From Leptolyngbyaceae cyanobacterium M33_DOE_097 (GTDB lineage Bacteria; Cyanobacteriota; Cyanobacteriia; Leptolyngbyales; Leptolyngbyaceae), in NCBI GenBank assembly GCA_015296075.1, contig DVDV01000430.1, positions 1 through 47,452 on the forward strand: a stretch of DNA of 47,452 nucleotides. The letters are read 5' to 3'. The notes under the pieces are model-generated. The model saw only the letters and a list, made by a program, of their open reading frames with translations, did no database searches and was not told the origin of the DNA. The position numbers and the translations under genes are program-made. This document shows positions 9,724-19,010 of the stretch, piece by piece; positions within the stretch are counted from its first letter, which is position 1; each line of letters begins with the position of its first letter.

Positions 9724-10857
9724 ATGTCATTTCAGCCACCTACCAAAGTTGACCGTGTTGTTTCTGTAGATGACACGCCGACCAATCTTGAATTGATCGA
9801 AGCAATCTTAGAAGAAGAAGGCTATGAGATTTCTTCGTTTTCAAATGGCAGTGCGGCCTTAGAGAAAATTGAGCAATCACCGCCGGAGTTGGTGCTGTTA
9901 GATGTGATGATGCCTGAGATGGATGGGTACGAAGTCGCTCGCCGCATCCGTAACAACGCCAAACTTCCCTACATCCCAATTTTGCTAATTACGGCTCACG
10001 ATCGCGCCGACTTGATCAAAGGGTTAGGGGCTGGAGCTGACGACTTTGTCCGTAAACCTGTAGATGCTGACGAGTTGTTAGCACGGGTTAAGTCGCTACT
10101 TAGGCTTAAACACAGCATTGACCAACGTGAGCAAATGATGCTCGAACGACAAGACTTTATCGCGCACTTGACCCACGACCTGCGCACGCCCTTGGTCGCT
10201 GCCGACATGATGTACAAGCTGTTTCGCAAAGAGGCGTTTTGCCCGATCTCAAATGAGATGCACGAAGCCGTATCGGCGCTCGCTCGCAGTAACCAAAACC
10301 TTTTAGAGATGGTCAATACTCTGTTAGAGGTGCAGTCTTATGACGCGGGGGCCAAGCAATTCACTCCAATTGCCTGCGATATGTGGAAGGTTTCGCAAGA
10401 GATTGTGGAAGAGTTGTCACCTATTGCTGAAGAAAAAGGGATTGAATTTAACCTTAATCTTGTCGGCGGTTTACCTCAAAACTCTCAATGTGTGACGATC
10501 AAAGGCGATTGTCTCGAAATTCGCCGGATGCTGACCAATCTGATTGGCAACTCGCTTAAGTTTACTGAGCATGGCTCTGTCACTGTTGAATTAATTCCCG
10601 CTAATGGCTCTGATGACTGCCTCATTTTGCGGGTGAAAGATACGGGGCCGGGGATTCCCCCTGAAGAGTTGTCAAACTTGTTTGAACGGTTTCGCCGGGG
10701 GAGCCATAAGCAGGCTGGCAGTGGGTTGGGTCTTCATCTTGTGCGCCGAATTTTAGAAGTGCATTGCGGCACGATCGCGGTTGAGTCAGAGCTTGGCAAA
10801 GGCAGCATGTTTATCGTTAAACTGCCGCTTGAGCGTTTTGCGGGTTTACAAAATTAG
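9724..10857 (+). CDS. Receiver-histidine kinase hybrid
   Basis: 377 aa with the same architecture as its upstream neighbour but only distantly similar. The receiver (about 11-130) has D60 in LVLLDVMMPEMDGYE and KPVDADELLARV. HisKA has phospho-histidine near 151 in AHLTHDLRTPLVAAD. HATPase_c shows NLIGNSLKFTE, DTGPGIPPEE and GSGLGLHLVRR. It is cytosolic and receiver-gated. It closes the two-component cluster; its stop codon lies at the edge of a dispersed repeat (10854-10942). Confidence 0.94.
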   Translation: MSFQPPTKVDRVVSVDDTPTNLELIEAILEEEGYEISSFSNGSAALEKIEQSPPELVLLDVMMPEMDGYEVARRIRNNAKLPYIPILLITAHDRADLIKGLGAGADDFVRKPVDADELLARVKSLLRLKHSIDQREQMMLERQDFIAHLTHDLRTPLVAADMMYKLFRKEAFCPISNEMHEAVSALARSNQNLLEMVNTLLEVQSYDAGAKQFTPIACDMWKVSQEIVEELSPIAEEKGIEFNLNLVGGLPQNSQCVTIKGDCLEIRRMLTNLIGNSLKFTEHGSVTVELIPANGSDDCLILRVKDTGPGIPPEELSNLFERFRRGSHKQAGSGLGLHLVRRILEVHCGTIAVESELGKGSMFIVKLPLERFAGLQN

Positions 10858-10942
10858 TAGTTCACTGGAAGAACTGTGCAGGGTTAATAATGACTGAGCC
10901 ATTGGGCGTTTGTCTTCTCTACCTGGCAACGTTGGCTTGGTA
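10854..10942 (+). repeat. Dispersed intergenic repeat, copy A
   Basis: This ~90-base segment aligns with the reverse complement of 22078-22178. Shared blocks are TAGTAGTTCA, AGAACT, GCAGGGT, GACTGAGCCATTGG and TCTCTACCTGGCAACGTTGG with following CTTGG. A small AGTTC/GAACT stem is kept in both copies while its loop differs. Copy B is about 13 bases longer because of extra ATTGGTTA-like sequence in the middle. It starts at the stop codon of the kinase gene. Confidence 0.8.
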
Positions 10943-11050
10943 GACTACTAGGCTCAAGATTGGGCGAGTAGTGGCGATCGCGTAGTTGTGTCTTGATATG
11001 AAAAAACTTCTCTAAAAAAAGCCTTTTTGATGGGAGTTAAGCGAGGATTT

Positions 11051-11121
11051 GGGGGCGGCGGAGCCGCAAATCGGGGGAAGTCCCCCCGCACCCCCGCTGT
11101 GTAGGGGCCTCACTCCCCTAC
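11051..11121 (+). repeat. GC-rich multi-hairpin intergenic element
   Basis: Three perfect short hairpins follow each other. GCGGC/GCCGC lies at 11055-11067, GGGGG/CCCCC at 11073-11086 and GTAGGGG/CCCCTAC at 11101-11121. The segment is far richer in G and C than its surroundings. It has no coding potential and lies between the two-component cluster and the NTRC gene. Similar CCCCTACAACCCCC-type sequence is common between cyanobacterial genes, from general knowledge. Confidence 0.7.
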
Positions 11122-11259
11122 AACCCCCGCAAGGTGTGATCGGTGGGTGGTGAATGGTTAGCTAGCCAGATGTTAAGGGTCTCAAGTTTGGCACTGCGAT
11201 CGCCTATTAAAAGAACGGGTGGCGTGAGGCGATGGTTGCAAGGGTGATCGCGCTATGCT

Positions 11260-11287
11260 TTGCGATTAAGCCAAAGTCCGTTATACT
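11260..11287 (+). promoter_or_regulatory. Candidate sigma70-type promoter of the NTRC gene
   Basis: TTGCGA (11260-11265) and TATACT (11282-11287) are separated by 16 bases and lie 36 bases before the ATG. An AGG sits just upstream of the start codon. The match is reasonable but the assignment is by eye. Confidence 0.5.
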
Positions 11288-11323
11288 ATCCGTAGTCATT
11301 ACGAGTTTACATAGCATAGGTGT

Positions 11324-12691
11324 ATGGCGAACCCCGCTGTTGAAAATCTAGTCATCCTTGGTTCAGGGCCAGCAGGCTACACGGCCGCAATTTACGCAGC
11401 ACGGGCAAACTTAAAGCCGCTTGTGTTTGAAGGCTTTCAAGTAGGTGGGTTGCCGGGTGGTCAGTTGATGACCACAACCGAGGTTGAAAACTTTCCTGGC
11501 TTTCCTGAAGGTGTGACTGGCCCTCAGCTCATGGAGCGTATGAAAGCGCAAGCTGTTCGCTGGGGGGCTGAGCTAGTCACCGAAGATGCCATAGAGGTAG
11601 ACTTGAGCCAACGTCCCTTCGTGATTCGCTCTACGGAGACAGAGGTACGCGCTCACAGCCTGATCATTTGCACCGGGGCAACGGCGAAACGGTTAAATCT
11701 GCCTTCAGAGGCCGAATATTGGAGCCGGGGAATTTCAGCCTGTGCGATCTGTGACGGAGCCACGCCGATCTTTCGGGGTGCGCCACTCGCGGTCGTTGGG
11801 GGCGGAGATAGCGCTGCTGAGGAAGCCATTTATCTGACGAAGTATGGTCAGCCTGTGCATTTGTTGGTGCGATCTGACAAAATGCGAGCCAGCAAAGCAA
11901 TGCAAGATCGGGTATTGAGCAATGCCAATATCACAGTCCACTGGCATACCGAAGTTGTGGACGCAGTTGGTGAAAATGGCATGATGACGGGGTTGCGGGT
12001 TCGCAATTGCCAAACTCAAGTAGAACATATACTACCTGTCAAGGGATTGTTTTACGCGATCGGCCACACCCCAAACACCAACATCTTTAAAGGTCAACTT
12101 GACCTTGATGACGTTGGCTATATCCAGACCCACGATGATGTTGTTACAAGTGTTGAAGGCGTGTTTGCTGCTGGAGATGTGCAAGATCAGGAGTATCGGC
12201 AAGCCATTTCAGCTGCGGGCACAGGTTGCATGGCTGCACTCAAAGCAGAGCGTTGGTTGTCAGAGCATGGGTTGATTCAAGAGTTTCACCAGACGGTTGC
12301 AACAGAAACCCAAAGCACCCAAACATCTGAGCAGAAGTCAGAGACAACTCAACCTGGCGAATTTGACATTGTGCAAACGCGGCATGAAGGCAGCTATGCT
12401 TTGCGTAAGCTTTACCACGAGAGCGATCGCCTGATTATGGTCAAGTATGCTTCGCCGCAGTGTGGCCCCTGCCATACCCTAAAGCCCATTCTCAGCAAAG
12501 TTGTAGATGAGTTTGATGGCAAAATTCACTTTGTTGAGATTGACATTGAGCAAGACCCTGATATTGCGGAAGCCGCCGGGGTGATTGGCACCCCAACAGT
12601 CCAGTTCTTTAAGGCCAAAGACAAAGTGGGTGAAATGCGCGGTGTGAAACAAAAGAGTCAGTACCGTGAATTGATTGCAGCCAATCTGTAA
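11324..12691 (+). CDS. ntrC: NADPH thioredoxin reductase-thioredoxin fusion (NTRC)
   Basis: 455 aa. Residues 1-320 form a thioredoxin reductase with FAD site GSGPAG (13-18), redox pair CAIC (C140 and C143) and NADPH site [10 protein letters not shown] polar linker (about 321-350, rich in T, Q, E) leads to a thioredoxin domain with active site CGPC (C380 and C383). NTRC passes electrons from NADPH to 2-Cys peroxiredoxin and other stromal or cytosolic targets, and is known from plants and many cyanobacteria. The canonical tryptophan before CGPC is replaced (SPQCGPC), as is usual in NTRC. The stop codon TAA coincides with the left end of a palindromic element. The symbol is not to be confused with the nitrogen regulator of the same name. 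Confidence 0.96.
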   Translation: MANPAVENLVILGSGPAGYTAAIYAARANLKPLVFEGFQVGGLPGGQLMTTTEVENFPGFPEGVTGPQLMERMKAQAVRWGAELVTEDAIEVDLSQRPFVIRSTETEVRAHSLIICTGATAKRLNLPSEAEYWSRGISACAICDGATPIFRGAPLAVVGGGDSAAEEAIYLTKYGQPVHLLVRSDKMRASKAMQDRVLSNANITVHWHTEVVDAVGENGMMTGLRVRNCQTQVEHILPVKGLFYAIGHTPNTNIFKGQLDLDDVGYIQTHDDVVTSVEGVFAAGDVQDQEYRQAISAAGTGCMAALKAERWLSEHGLIQEFHQTVATETQSTQTSEQKSETTQPGEFDIVQTRHEGSYALRKLYHESDRLIMVKYASPQCGPCHTLKPILSKVVDEFDGKIHFVEIDIEQDPDIAEAAGVIGTPTVQFFKAKDKVGEMRGVKQKSQYRELIAANL

Positions 12692-12816
12692 TACCAATTC
12701 TCTAAATCCCATTTACAGATCCGCGTAGGGGCGGTTCGCGTTCGTGTAGCGTTTCCGAAGGAAATACCGCCCTTACAGATAATCATCTGTAGCCCAGTTT
12801 TGAAGCATTGGTATAA
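12689..12816. repeat. MITE-like nested palindrome
   Basis: The ends are imperfect inverted repeats: TAATACCAAT at 12689-12698 and ATTGGTATAA at 12807-12816 (9 of 10 pair). Inside lie GTAGGGGCGGT (12725-12735) pairing with ACCGCCCTTAC (12766-12776, one mismatch), TTTCC-GAA-GGAAA (12752-12764) and ACAGAT-AATC-ATCTGT (12775-12790). There is no open reading frame. This is the structure of a small non-autonomous insertion. The first three bases are the stop codon of the NTRC gene. Confidence 0.75.
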
Positions 12817-12865
12817 GAGATTGCCCTCTTCGTAAGTCTTGCTGTCAAATTTAGAAAAACGATAA

Positions 12866-12901
12866 CCGCCCCAGGAGGTGATTTTGGAGCGGCTTTATTT
12901 T
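12866..12901. terminator. Bidirectional terminator-like hairpin between NTRC and ktrB
   Basis: CCGCCCC (12866-12872) pairs with GGAGCGG (12886-12892) with one mismatch, followed on the plus strand by a T-rich run. On the minus strand a T-rich run follows after a few bases. It lies between two convergent genes, just past the 3' end of ktrB. Confidence 0.6.
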
Positions 12902-12917
12902 TGGCTTGGGTCAACCC

Positions 12918-14255
12918 CTAGCCCACTAGCAAGTTTTCTTCGGGATAGCGGACAAAGCTCGGCTTGGGATCACCAATAATGGCTGCTACTAGCAACAAAA
13001 TGCCAACTCGCCCCATGTACATCGTGGCAACGAGTGCTAATTTTCCGACAACTGACAAGCCTGCTGTAATCCCTGTGGAAAGCCCAACCGTCGCATAGGC
13101 CGAAACAACTTCAAATAGAATGTTGATGAACTCCACCTGCGGGTCAGAAATTGTAATCACAATCGTCATCAGAACCACCGTTGCACCTGACCCCAATAAA
13201 ACACCAACCGCTTTCAGGATCAAGTTCACTGGCACCTGGCGCTGATAGAGCGTGACTTCTTCACGCCCGCGTAAAATCGCTTTTGTGCAACTGGTTAATA
13301 CACGTAAGGTTGTCGTTTTCAGGCCGCCTGCTGTACCTCCAGGGCTACCACCCACATACATTAGCGCGATCGAAATAAATAGCCCTGCCGTTGTCATTTT
13401 GCCAATGTCGATTGAGTTAAACCCGGCTGTACGGGTTGTAACGGATTGAAACCAGGCAGATGTGAGGCGGGTTGACCAGTCCATTGGGGCAAGCGTGTCA
13501 GCATTGCCTGACTCCACCATGAAAAAAGCAATCCACCCACTGATCAACAAAATAATGGTTGTGCTGACTGCAACTTTGTAATTGAGCGAGAAATTTGCTT
13601 TTTGTTGCCGCCTCATCATGCGATCGCGCAACCAGAGATAGGTCTCAAATAGTGTCTCGTAACCGATACCACCAAAAATAATGAGTCCCGGAATAATTAA
13701 ATTAAGCGGAATAGAGCCTTGATAACTAATCAAATTAGTAGGCAAGAGGCTAAACCCAGCATTATTCCAAGCACTCACACTGTGGAACACACCCAACCAT
13801 AAACTCCGCGGTAGACCATGCTGCGGCGTGAAAACCCCCGTCAAAAGAAAAGCCCCTGTAATTTCAAAGATGAGTGTTAACCCAATAATGGAGCGAATCA
13901 ATTGGGCTGAACCCTCAATCTCGGTCCGATCGAACGACTGTTGCACCGCTATCTTGTCACGCAGTTTAAAGCGACGACCTAACAACAACAACAAAAAAGT
14001 TGTTGCAGTCATGTAACCTAGCCCACCAATCTGAATCAGCGACAAAATGGTGGCCTGCCCAAACGGTGAAAAGTATGAGCCGGTATCGACAACAACGTGC
14101 CCTGTGACGCAGACCGCTGATGTTGCTGTAAATAATGCCACAAGCACGTGCTCACGCGTCCATGCCTCGGTTGAAGCAAAGGGCATACTTAACAGCAAAG
14201 TACCAAAAGTGATAACAGCTAAAAATCCAATACAAATCGTTCGAGATACTGTCAT
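12918..14255 (-). CDS. ktrB: KtrB/TrkH-type potassium uptake channel subunit
   Basis: 445 aa, polytopic. The four pore-loop repeats of the TrkH/KtrB/HKT superfamily are visible, with the filter glycines at about 52 (SAVCVTGHVVVDT), 167 (WNNAGFSLL), 279 (TTRTAGFNSID) and 391 (AYATVGLSTG). The length fits KtrB rather than the longer TrkH. KtrB works with a cytosolic RCK-domain partner (KtrA) in Na+-dependent K+ uptake; no ktrA lies in this window. In Synechocystis the Ktr system matters for osmotic shock. The gene is convergent with NTRC, and its promoter must lie between 14256 and the amt terminator. Confidence 0.93.
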   Translation of the reverse strand: MTVSRTICIGFLAVITFGTLLLSMPFASTEAWTREHVLVALFTATSAVCVTGHVVVDTGSYFSPFGQATILSLIQIGGLGYMTATTFLLLLLGRRFKLRDKIAVQQSFDRTEIEGSAQLIRSIIGLTLIFEITGAFLLTGVFTPQHGLPRSLWLGVFHSVSAWNNAGFSLLPTNLISYQGSIPLNLIIPGLIIFGGIGYETLFETYLWLRDRMMRRQQKANFSLNYKVAVSTTIILLISGWIAFFMVESGNADTLAPMDWSTRLTSAWFQSVTTRTAGFNSIDIGKMTTAGLFISIALMYVGGSPGGTAGGLKTTTLRVLTSCTKAILRGREEVTLYQRQVPVNLILKAVGVLLGSGATVVLMTIVITISDPQVEFINILFEVVSAYATVGLSTGITAGLSVVGKLALVATMYMGRVGILLLVAAIIGDPKPSFVRYPEENLLVG

Positions 14256-14573
14256 TTATTTCTGCTAAGTCCAAGTGTCGCTATCAGTGGAGCGTAAATT
14301 GATGTTGAACGATAGAGAAGCATCCTTTTTAAAATTTAAAGGGTGAAATCGATGCGGTGCTTGCTAATGCCATTTAGAATTATCGATTCACTCTTGTCGA
14401 AAAGTATGAAAAAAGTAGAAATTCTATTTATGGCGATAGGCATTTAGGTTAAGACGGGGTGCAGGGGTGGAACCCTTGGCTGGTGGTGCAGCCCCCACAA
14501 CCCCCTTTGTTTTCAATGTCCTCAACCAATTGGCGACCGCTATATTTAGAAAAAGCTAGCAAAATAGTTGCTC
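14256..14573. other. Spacer upstream of ktrB
   Basis: About 320 bases between the ktrB start and the amt terminator. It should hold the ktrB promoter. A GC-rich patch at about 14454-14512 (containing GCAGCCCCCACAACCCCC) resembles the repeat family at 11051-11121. I see no gene. Confidence 0.45.
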
Positions 14574-14615
14574 AAAAAAAAGGTGAGAGGCTGATCGGTT
14601 CAGCTTTCTCTCACC
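14574..14615 (-). terminator. Rho-independent terminator of amt
   Basis: On the minus strand GGTGAGAG (14608-14615) pairs perfectly with CTCTCACC (14582-14589), with an inner GCTGA/TCAGC stem, and is followed by eight T residues. It lies about 60 bases after the amt stop codon. Confidence 0.93.
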
Positions 14616-14676
14616 TAAATATTAGCTACCAAGTATGGAGAAACAATTGGCAACACCCATAACGGGCGATCTCTAA

Positions 14677-16260
14677 TTAGTAGGAGCCACCTGCAATGCT
14701 GCTTGACTCGGATACGCTAGAGACACCCGCCGCAGGGCCAGAAGCTTCCTTAACAAAGCCAGCATAAGCTTCCATGCCGTGTTCGCCAATGTCCAGACCC
14801 AGCAGTTCTTCTTCTTCGCTGACGCGAATACCCAGCACTGCTTTCAGGATGTACCATGCGATAGTCGAGAGCAGAACGGTCATACCACCCACTGCCAAGG
14901 TACCCAGCAGTTGAGTAATAAATTGACCCAAGCCACCACCTGCAAACAAACCAGCATTAGGACCTAAGCCCTCACCATAAAGGTTGAGAGGGCCACCCGG
15001 GCCAGTCGCAAATAAACCAACGGCAACCGTACCCCAGAGACCATTTACCAGGTGAACCGAGATAGCACCTACGGGGTCATCAATCCCAATGCGATCGAAG
15101 AAACCAACCGCAAAGACCACTAAGACACCACCAATCAAACCGATGATGGCCGAAGCAGGAATGCTGACAAAAGCACAAGGAGCTGTGACTGCCACCAAGC
15201 CAGCCAGAATACCATTGATGATCATCGAGAGGTCGGGCTTACCCAACAACAACCAAGCGGTGATGGTTGCAGCAACACCACCAAAAGCGGCGGCAGTGTT
15301 GGTCGTCACAGCAATGTGAGCAATCAGCGAACCATCACCAACACCCATTGTGGAACCAGGGTTGAAACCAAACCAGCCCAACCAGAGGATCAAGCAACCG
15401 AGCATTGCGATACTCATGTTGTGACCGGGCAATGCATTCGCAGAGCCATCACTGTTGTACTTACCAATCCGGGGACCAAGAATGGCAGCACCCATCAGGG
15501 CCGCCCAACCACCGACACAGTGTACAACGGTGGAACCAGCAAAATCCCAGAAGCCAGCTTTCGCTAACCAACCACCACCCCAGATCCAGTGGCCTGTGAT
15601 GGGATACGCAATCCCAACCAGGAAGAGGCAAAAGATTAAAAAGTCAACAAACTTAATGCGCTCAGCAACCGCACCAGAAACGATGGTTGCAGCCGTACCA
15701 GCAAACACTAGCTGGAAGAAGAACTTCGCTAGCAAAGGCACGCCAGCCCAGCTGATTGCGCTAAATACACCCTTGTAAGCATCGCCAGTGGCAGGGCTAT
15801 TGTCTTCGCCTGAGATGAATGGGTAGAAACCACCAATGAAGTCGTTACCCGTGCCAAACATCAGACCCCAACCAATTACCCAGAAAGCGATGGTTGAGAG
15901 AGCAAATACGATGAGGTTTTTTGCCAACACGTTGACCGCGTTTTTCTGACGGCAAAAACCGGTTTCAAGCATACCGAAACCCGCATTCATGAAGAATACG
16001 AGCATCCCAGCAACCATTACCCAAAGGGTGTCAAGTCCGACTTTGAGGGTGTTGGTTGTCTCAGCTAGACTCTCAACCGTAGGAGCATCTTGCGCGTGAG
16101 CGGCAACGCCCCAAACGCCAACAATGATGACAGCGAGGGGAATGCAAGCCTGCCACGTTGGGGCGAGCTGTGCGTACCAGCTGGGAGATAGCCATTTAAC
16201 GCCGAAAGGAGCCGAAGCTCTCCGCCGTTTTTGGCGCGCCTTGAAAACTGTTTTGGACAT
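14677..16260 (-). CDS. amt: Ammonium transporter (Amt family)
   Basis: 527 aa. A basic N-terminus and hydrophobic stretch (about 37-54) ending in AAHAQDA suggest a cleaved signal peptide, giving a periplasmic mature N-terminus. Eleven membrane helices follow. Family signatures include [43 protein letters not shown] and [12 protein letters not shown], which contain the pore histidines. Amt trimers conduct ammonium and are gated by PII proteins at low nitrogen demand. A perfect NtcA box lies 233 bases upstream, consistent with induction under nitrogen limitation. The gene is a single unit with its own strong terminator. The length is somewhat greater than typical because of the leader and the glycine/serine-rich tail. 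Confidence 0.97.
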   Translation of the reverse strand: MSKTVFKARQKRRRASAPFGVKWLSPSWYAQLAPTWQACIPLAVIIVGVWGVAAHAQDAPTVESLAETTNTLKVGLDTLWVMVAGMLVFFMNAGFGMLETGFCRQKNAVNVLAKNLIVFALSTIAFWVIGWGLMFGTGNDFIGGFYPFISGEDNSPATGDAYKGVFSAISWAGVPLLAKFFFQLVFAGTAATIVSGAVAERIKFVDFLIFCLFLVGIAYPITGHWIWGGGWLAKAGFWDFAGSTVVHCVGGWAALMGAAILGPRIGKYNSDGSANALPGHNMSIAMLGCLILWLGWFGFNPGSTMGVGDGSLIAHIAVTTNTAAAFGGVAATITAWLLLGKPDLSMIINGILAGLVAVTAPCAFVSIPASAIIGLIGGVLVVFAVGFFDRIGIDDPVGAISVHLVNGLWGTVAVGLFATGPGGPLNLYGEGLGPNAGLFAGGGLGQFITQLLGTLAVGGMTVLLSTIAWYILKAVLGIRVSEEEELLGLDIGEHGMEAYAGFVKEASGPAAGVSSVSESSSIAGGSY

Positions 16261-16492
16261 GATTGTTTAGAAATTCCTCAGCGAATGAATATGTTGAAAC
16301 AATGCCGCTCTCGCAGGGGTAACGAGAATGGCGAAATGCAGATGCATCTATACGCCTTCTAAAGACTTGCTTGAAAGTGTGGAAGAACACAGGAACCAGA
16401 TCGGTTAATCAAGCTTTTTCTACCACCAAGCAAAAGGGGCAAATGTATTCAATGCTTCATCCGCATTTCAACAATTTGCAAATCGCAATTCT
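16261..16492 (-). other. Long leader of amt
   Basis: About 230 bases between the NtcA box and the amt start codon. An open frame extends the amt reading frame region only in another frame and has no support. I see no riboswitch. Confidence 0.35.
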
Positions 16493-16506
16493 GTATACGG
16501 TACTAC
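16493..16506. promoter_or_regulatory. NtcA binding site (GTA-N8-TAC) for amt
   Basis: GTATACGGTACTAC is an exact match to the NtcA consensus GTAN8TAC. It is palindromic and lies in the divergent region between amt (minus) and uvrC (plus). NtcA is the cyanobacterial nitrogen regulator and amt genes are classical targets. No ideal TAN3T -10 box was found about 22 bases downstream (TGAAAT is the nearest on the minus strand). Confidence 0.72.
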
Positions 16507-16639
16507 AAAATGATTGATCTGAAATTTTTTTGGTTAACGCTTGGCTAACATCAGTGATTTCAATCACCCGTCTGCAGAACTTTCTAGCTGAATACCGCGA
16601 TCGCAGGTTTCGCAATCAGATTTAGCGGATTCTTTTAAG

Positions 16640-18622
16640 ATGGAAGGGTGTGTCGCAGTTGCTTTGCTTGTGTCTTCTACAAAAGCATTACCCCTCGTCC
16701 AAGAAACTGAAAAACTTGAAGCTCGGTTAGCAGAAATCCCCCCAGTGCCGGGGGTTTATTTCATGCGGGATGCTGACGATCAAATTCTTTACATCGGTAA
16801 GTCGAAAAAGTTGCGATCGCGGGTTCGTTCCTACTTTCGTGATGACCACTTCTTCAATCCACGCATCGGGTTGATGGTCAAGCAGGTGGTCGAGATTGAA
16901 ATCATCGTCACCGATACCGAAGCTGAAGCCTTAGCCTTAGAAGCCAACCTGATCAAGCAGCATCAACCCCACTTCAATGTGTTGCTAAAGGATGACAAAA
17001 AGTATCCTTATCTGTGCATCACTTGGTCAGAAGACTATCCACGCATCTTCATCACGCGTAAACGCCGGATGCACAAAAAGGATCGCTACTATGGCCCCTA
17101 CGTTGATGTTGGGCTGTTGCGTCGCACCCTCCATCTGGTGAAGCGGATCTTTCCTTTGCGTCAGCGACCTCAGCCTTTATTTCGCGATCGCCCTTGCCTT
17201 AACTACGATATTGGGCGCTGTCCTGGTGTTTGCCAACGCCTGATCAGCCCCGAAGACTATCACAAGATCGTGCAGAAAGTGGCGATGGTTTTTCAGGGGC
17301 GCACCAAAGAGTTGGTTGATATTTTGGCCACCCAGATGGAGCAAGCGGCTGAAAACCTCAACTTTGAGCAAGCCGCCCGCATTCGTGACCAGATTGCAGG
17401 GATTAAAACCCTGGCCGCTGACCAAAAAGTTTCGACGGCAGACGACACGGTTTCGCGCGATGCGATCGCCCTTGCGGCTGACGAACATCATGCCTGTGTA
17501 CAACTCTTTCAAATTCGGGCGGGTCGTCTAGTCGGGCGTTTAGGCTTTCTAGCTGATGCCCAATCAGGAACTCCCGGCGAGATTTTGCAGCGCGTCCTCG
17601 AAGAACACTACCAGATGGTCGAAGCGGTTGAGATTCCAACTGAGATTTTGGTGCAGCATGAGTTGCCCGAAGGTGACATGCTGGCTGAGTATCTGACCCA
17701 AACGAAGGGAAGGAAAGTTACGGTCTTTAACCCGCAACGGCAAACCAAAGCCGAACTGATCGAGATGGTCGAGCGCAACGCCGCTTATGAACTGGCTCGC
17801 ACGCAAAAATTTGCCGATCGCAATGCCCAAGCCTTGCAAGACCTGGCGGTTATCCTTGATCTGCCCGACATGCCTCGCCGCATTGAAGGCTATGACATCT
17901 CGCACATTCAGGGTTCGGATGCGGTTGCTTCGCAGGTTGTTTTTGTGGATGGGTTGCCCGCTAAGCAGCACTACCGCCACTACAAGATTAAAAATCCGAC
18001 TGTTCGGGCTGGTCACTCGGATGACTTTGCCAGCATGGCTGAGGTGATTGGGCGACGATTTCGTAAGTATGCCGCTGCTAAAGCACGGGGTGAAGAGGTA
18101 CGCCCAGAGCGAGACCCATCCGTTTTGAGTCGGCATGTGAATGCCTTGTCTGACTTTCCCGACCTGATCATGATTGATGGGGGCAAAGGCCAACTTTCTG
18201 CCGTCGTCGAAGTCTTGCGCGAGCTGAATCTGCTGGAAGATATCCACGTTGTTAGCTTGGCCAAACAACGCGAAGAAATCTTTTTGCCGGGGGAGTCGTT
18301 GCCGCTCTCAACCGAAGCTGAGCAACCCGGTGTGCAACTCTTGCGGCGTTTGCGCGATGAAGCCCACCGATTTGCCGTGAGCTATCACCGTCAAAAACGT
18401 ACAGAACGAATGCGGCGATCGCGCTTGGATGAAATTCCCGGTTTGGGTGAGCATCGCCAGAAGCAACTCCTGGCAACCTTCCGCTCGATTGACTACATTC
18501 GGGAGGCATCGGTTGAGCAAATTTCCAAAGTGCCGGGGATCGGGCCTCGACTGGCTCAACAAATCTACGAATACTTCCACCCCAACGCGGTTGCCGAACC
18601 TGAAGTCAGCCATGTGGAGTAA
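16640..18622 (+). CDS. uvrC: Excinuclease ABC subunit C
   Basis: UvrC makes both incisions during nucleotide excision repair after UvrA/UvrB mark the lesion. 660 aa, with a GIY-YIG domain ([24 protein letters not shown] split over about residues 38-61), a UVR motif for UvrB contact (about 235-262, [17 protein letters not shown]), the RNase H-like C-terminal nuclease ([21 protein letters not shown]) and a final helix-hairpin-helix pair ([26 protein letters not shown]). The start is uncertain; a GTG ten codons later (16670) is also possible, and neither has a strong ribosome-binding site. The stop codon overlaps the start of the next gene. Confidence 0.96.
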   Translation: MEGCVAVALLVSSTKALPLVQETEKLEARLAEIPPVPGVYFMRDADDQILYIGKSKKLRSRVRSYFRDDHFFNPRIGLMVKQVVEIEIIVTDTEAEALALEANLIKQHQPHFNVLLKDDKKYPYLCITWSEDYPRIFITRKRRMHKKDRYYGPYVDVGLLRRTLHLVKRIFPLRQRPQPLFRDRPCLNYDIGRCPGVCQRLISPEDYHKIVQKVAMVFQGRTKELVDILATQMEQAAENLNFEQAARIRDQIAGIKTLAADQKVSTADDTVSRDAIALAADEHHACVQLFQIRAGRLVGRLGFLADAQSGTPGEILQRVLEEHYQMVEAVEIPTEILVQHELPEGDMLAEYLTQTKGRKVTVFNPQRQTKAELIEMVERNAAYELARTQKFADRNAQALQDLAVILDLPDMPRRIEGYDISHIQGSDAVASQVVFVDGLPAKQHYRHYKIKNPTVRAGHSDDFASMAEVIGRRFRKYAAAKARGEEVRPERDPSVLSRHVNALSDFPDLIMIDGGKGQLSAVVEVLRELNLLEDIHVVSLAKQREEIFLPGESLPLSTEAEQPGVQLLRRLRDEAHRFAVSYHRQKRTERMRRSRLDEIPGLGEHRQKQLLATFRSIDYIREASVEQISKVPGIGPRLAQQIYEYFHPNAVAEPEVSHVE

Positions 18623-19010
18623 GCAGAAAACCCCGGCTTTGCTCTTGCTCTTCCTACTTACAGCCCTTTGGGGTCTGCCTCAACCGCCTATGGATGCCAC
18701 CGAAAAAATTATCTGGAAGTGCGAAGCGATCGGGCGGCAGAGAGCCTATCAAGTTGCTTTTGAAATCGGCCAACCAAGTGTAGAAGTGGTGATCTTTGCA
18801 GCGCCCAACTTTGAGCCACAAAACCAGCAAGAAACGCTGCAAATTACCATTCAGAAATCGGATCGCTTTGAGTGGGTGGGAACTGGTCAAACAGCTCGTC
18901 AGGAGCCGTTGTCACTCAGGATATTCACTGATAACACAACGAAGCTACGTATCATTCACAACCAGGAAGTCTCTGAGGGATCCTGCTTTCGAGATGTAGA
19001 AAGTAATTAG
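18612..19010 (+). CDS. Exported hypothetical protein, 132 aa
   Basis: I do not recognise the family. The ATG at 18612 overlaps the last 11 bases of uvrC in another frame, so translation is probably coupled. A signal peptide is clear: a basic start (MWSKQK), a leucine-rich core (about 9-22) and a following proline-rich segment. The mature part has two cysteines (in WKCEAIG and GSCFRD) that could form a disulfide in the periplasm, and looks beta-rich. A longer frame beginning within uvrC is not credible because it would bury the signal peptide. Confidence 0.75.
   Translation: MWSKQKTPALLLLFLLTALWGLPQPPMDATEKIIWKCEAIGRQRAYQVAFEIGQPSVEVVIFAAPNFEPQNQQETLQITIQKSDRFEWVGTGQTARQEPLSLRIFTDNTTKLRIIHNQEVSEGSCFRDVESN

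Noticed and set aside
18429-18611. Extended N-terminus for the exported protein after uvrC
   Set aside because: It would overlap uvrC by about 190 bases and bury an obvious signal peptide; the ATG at 18612 is far better.
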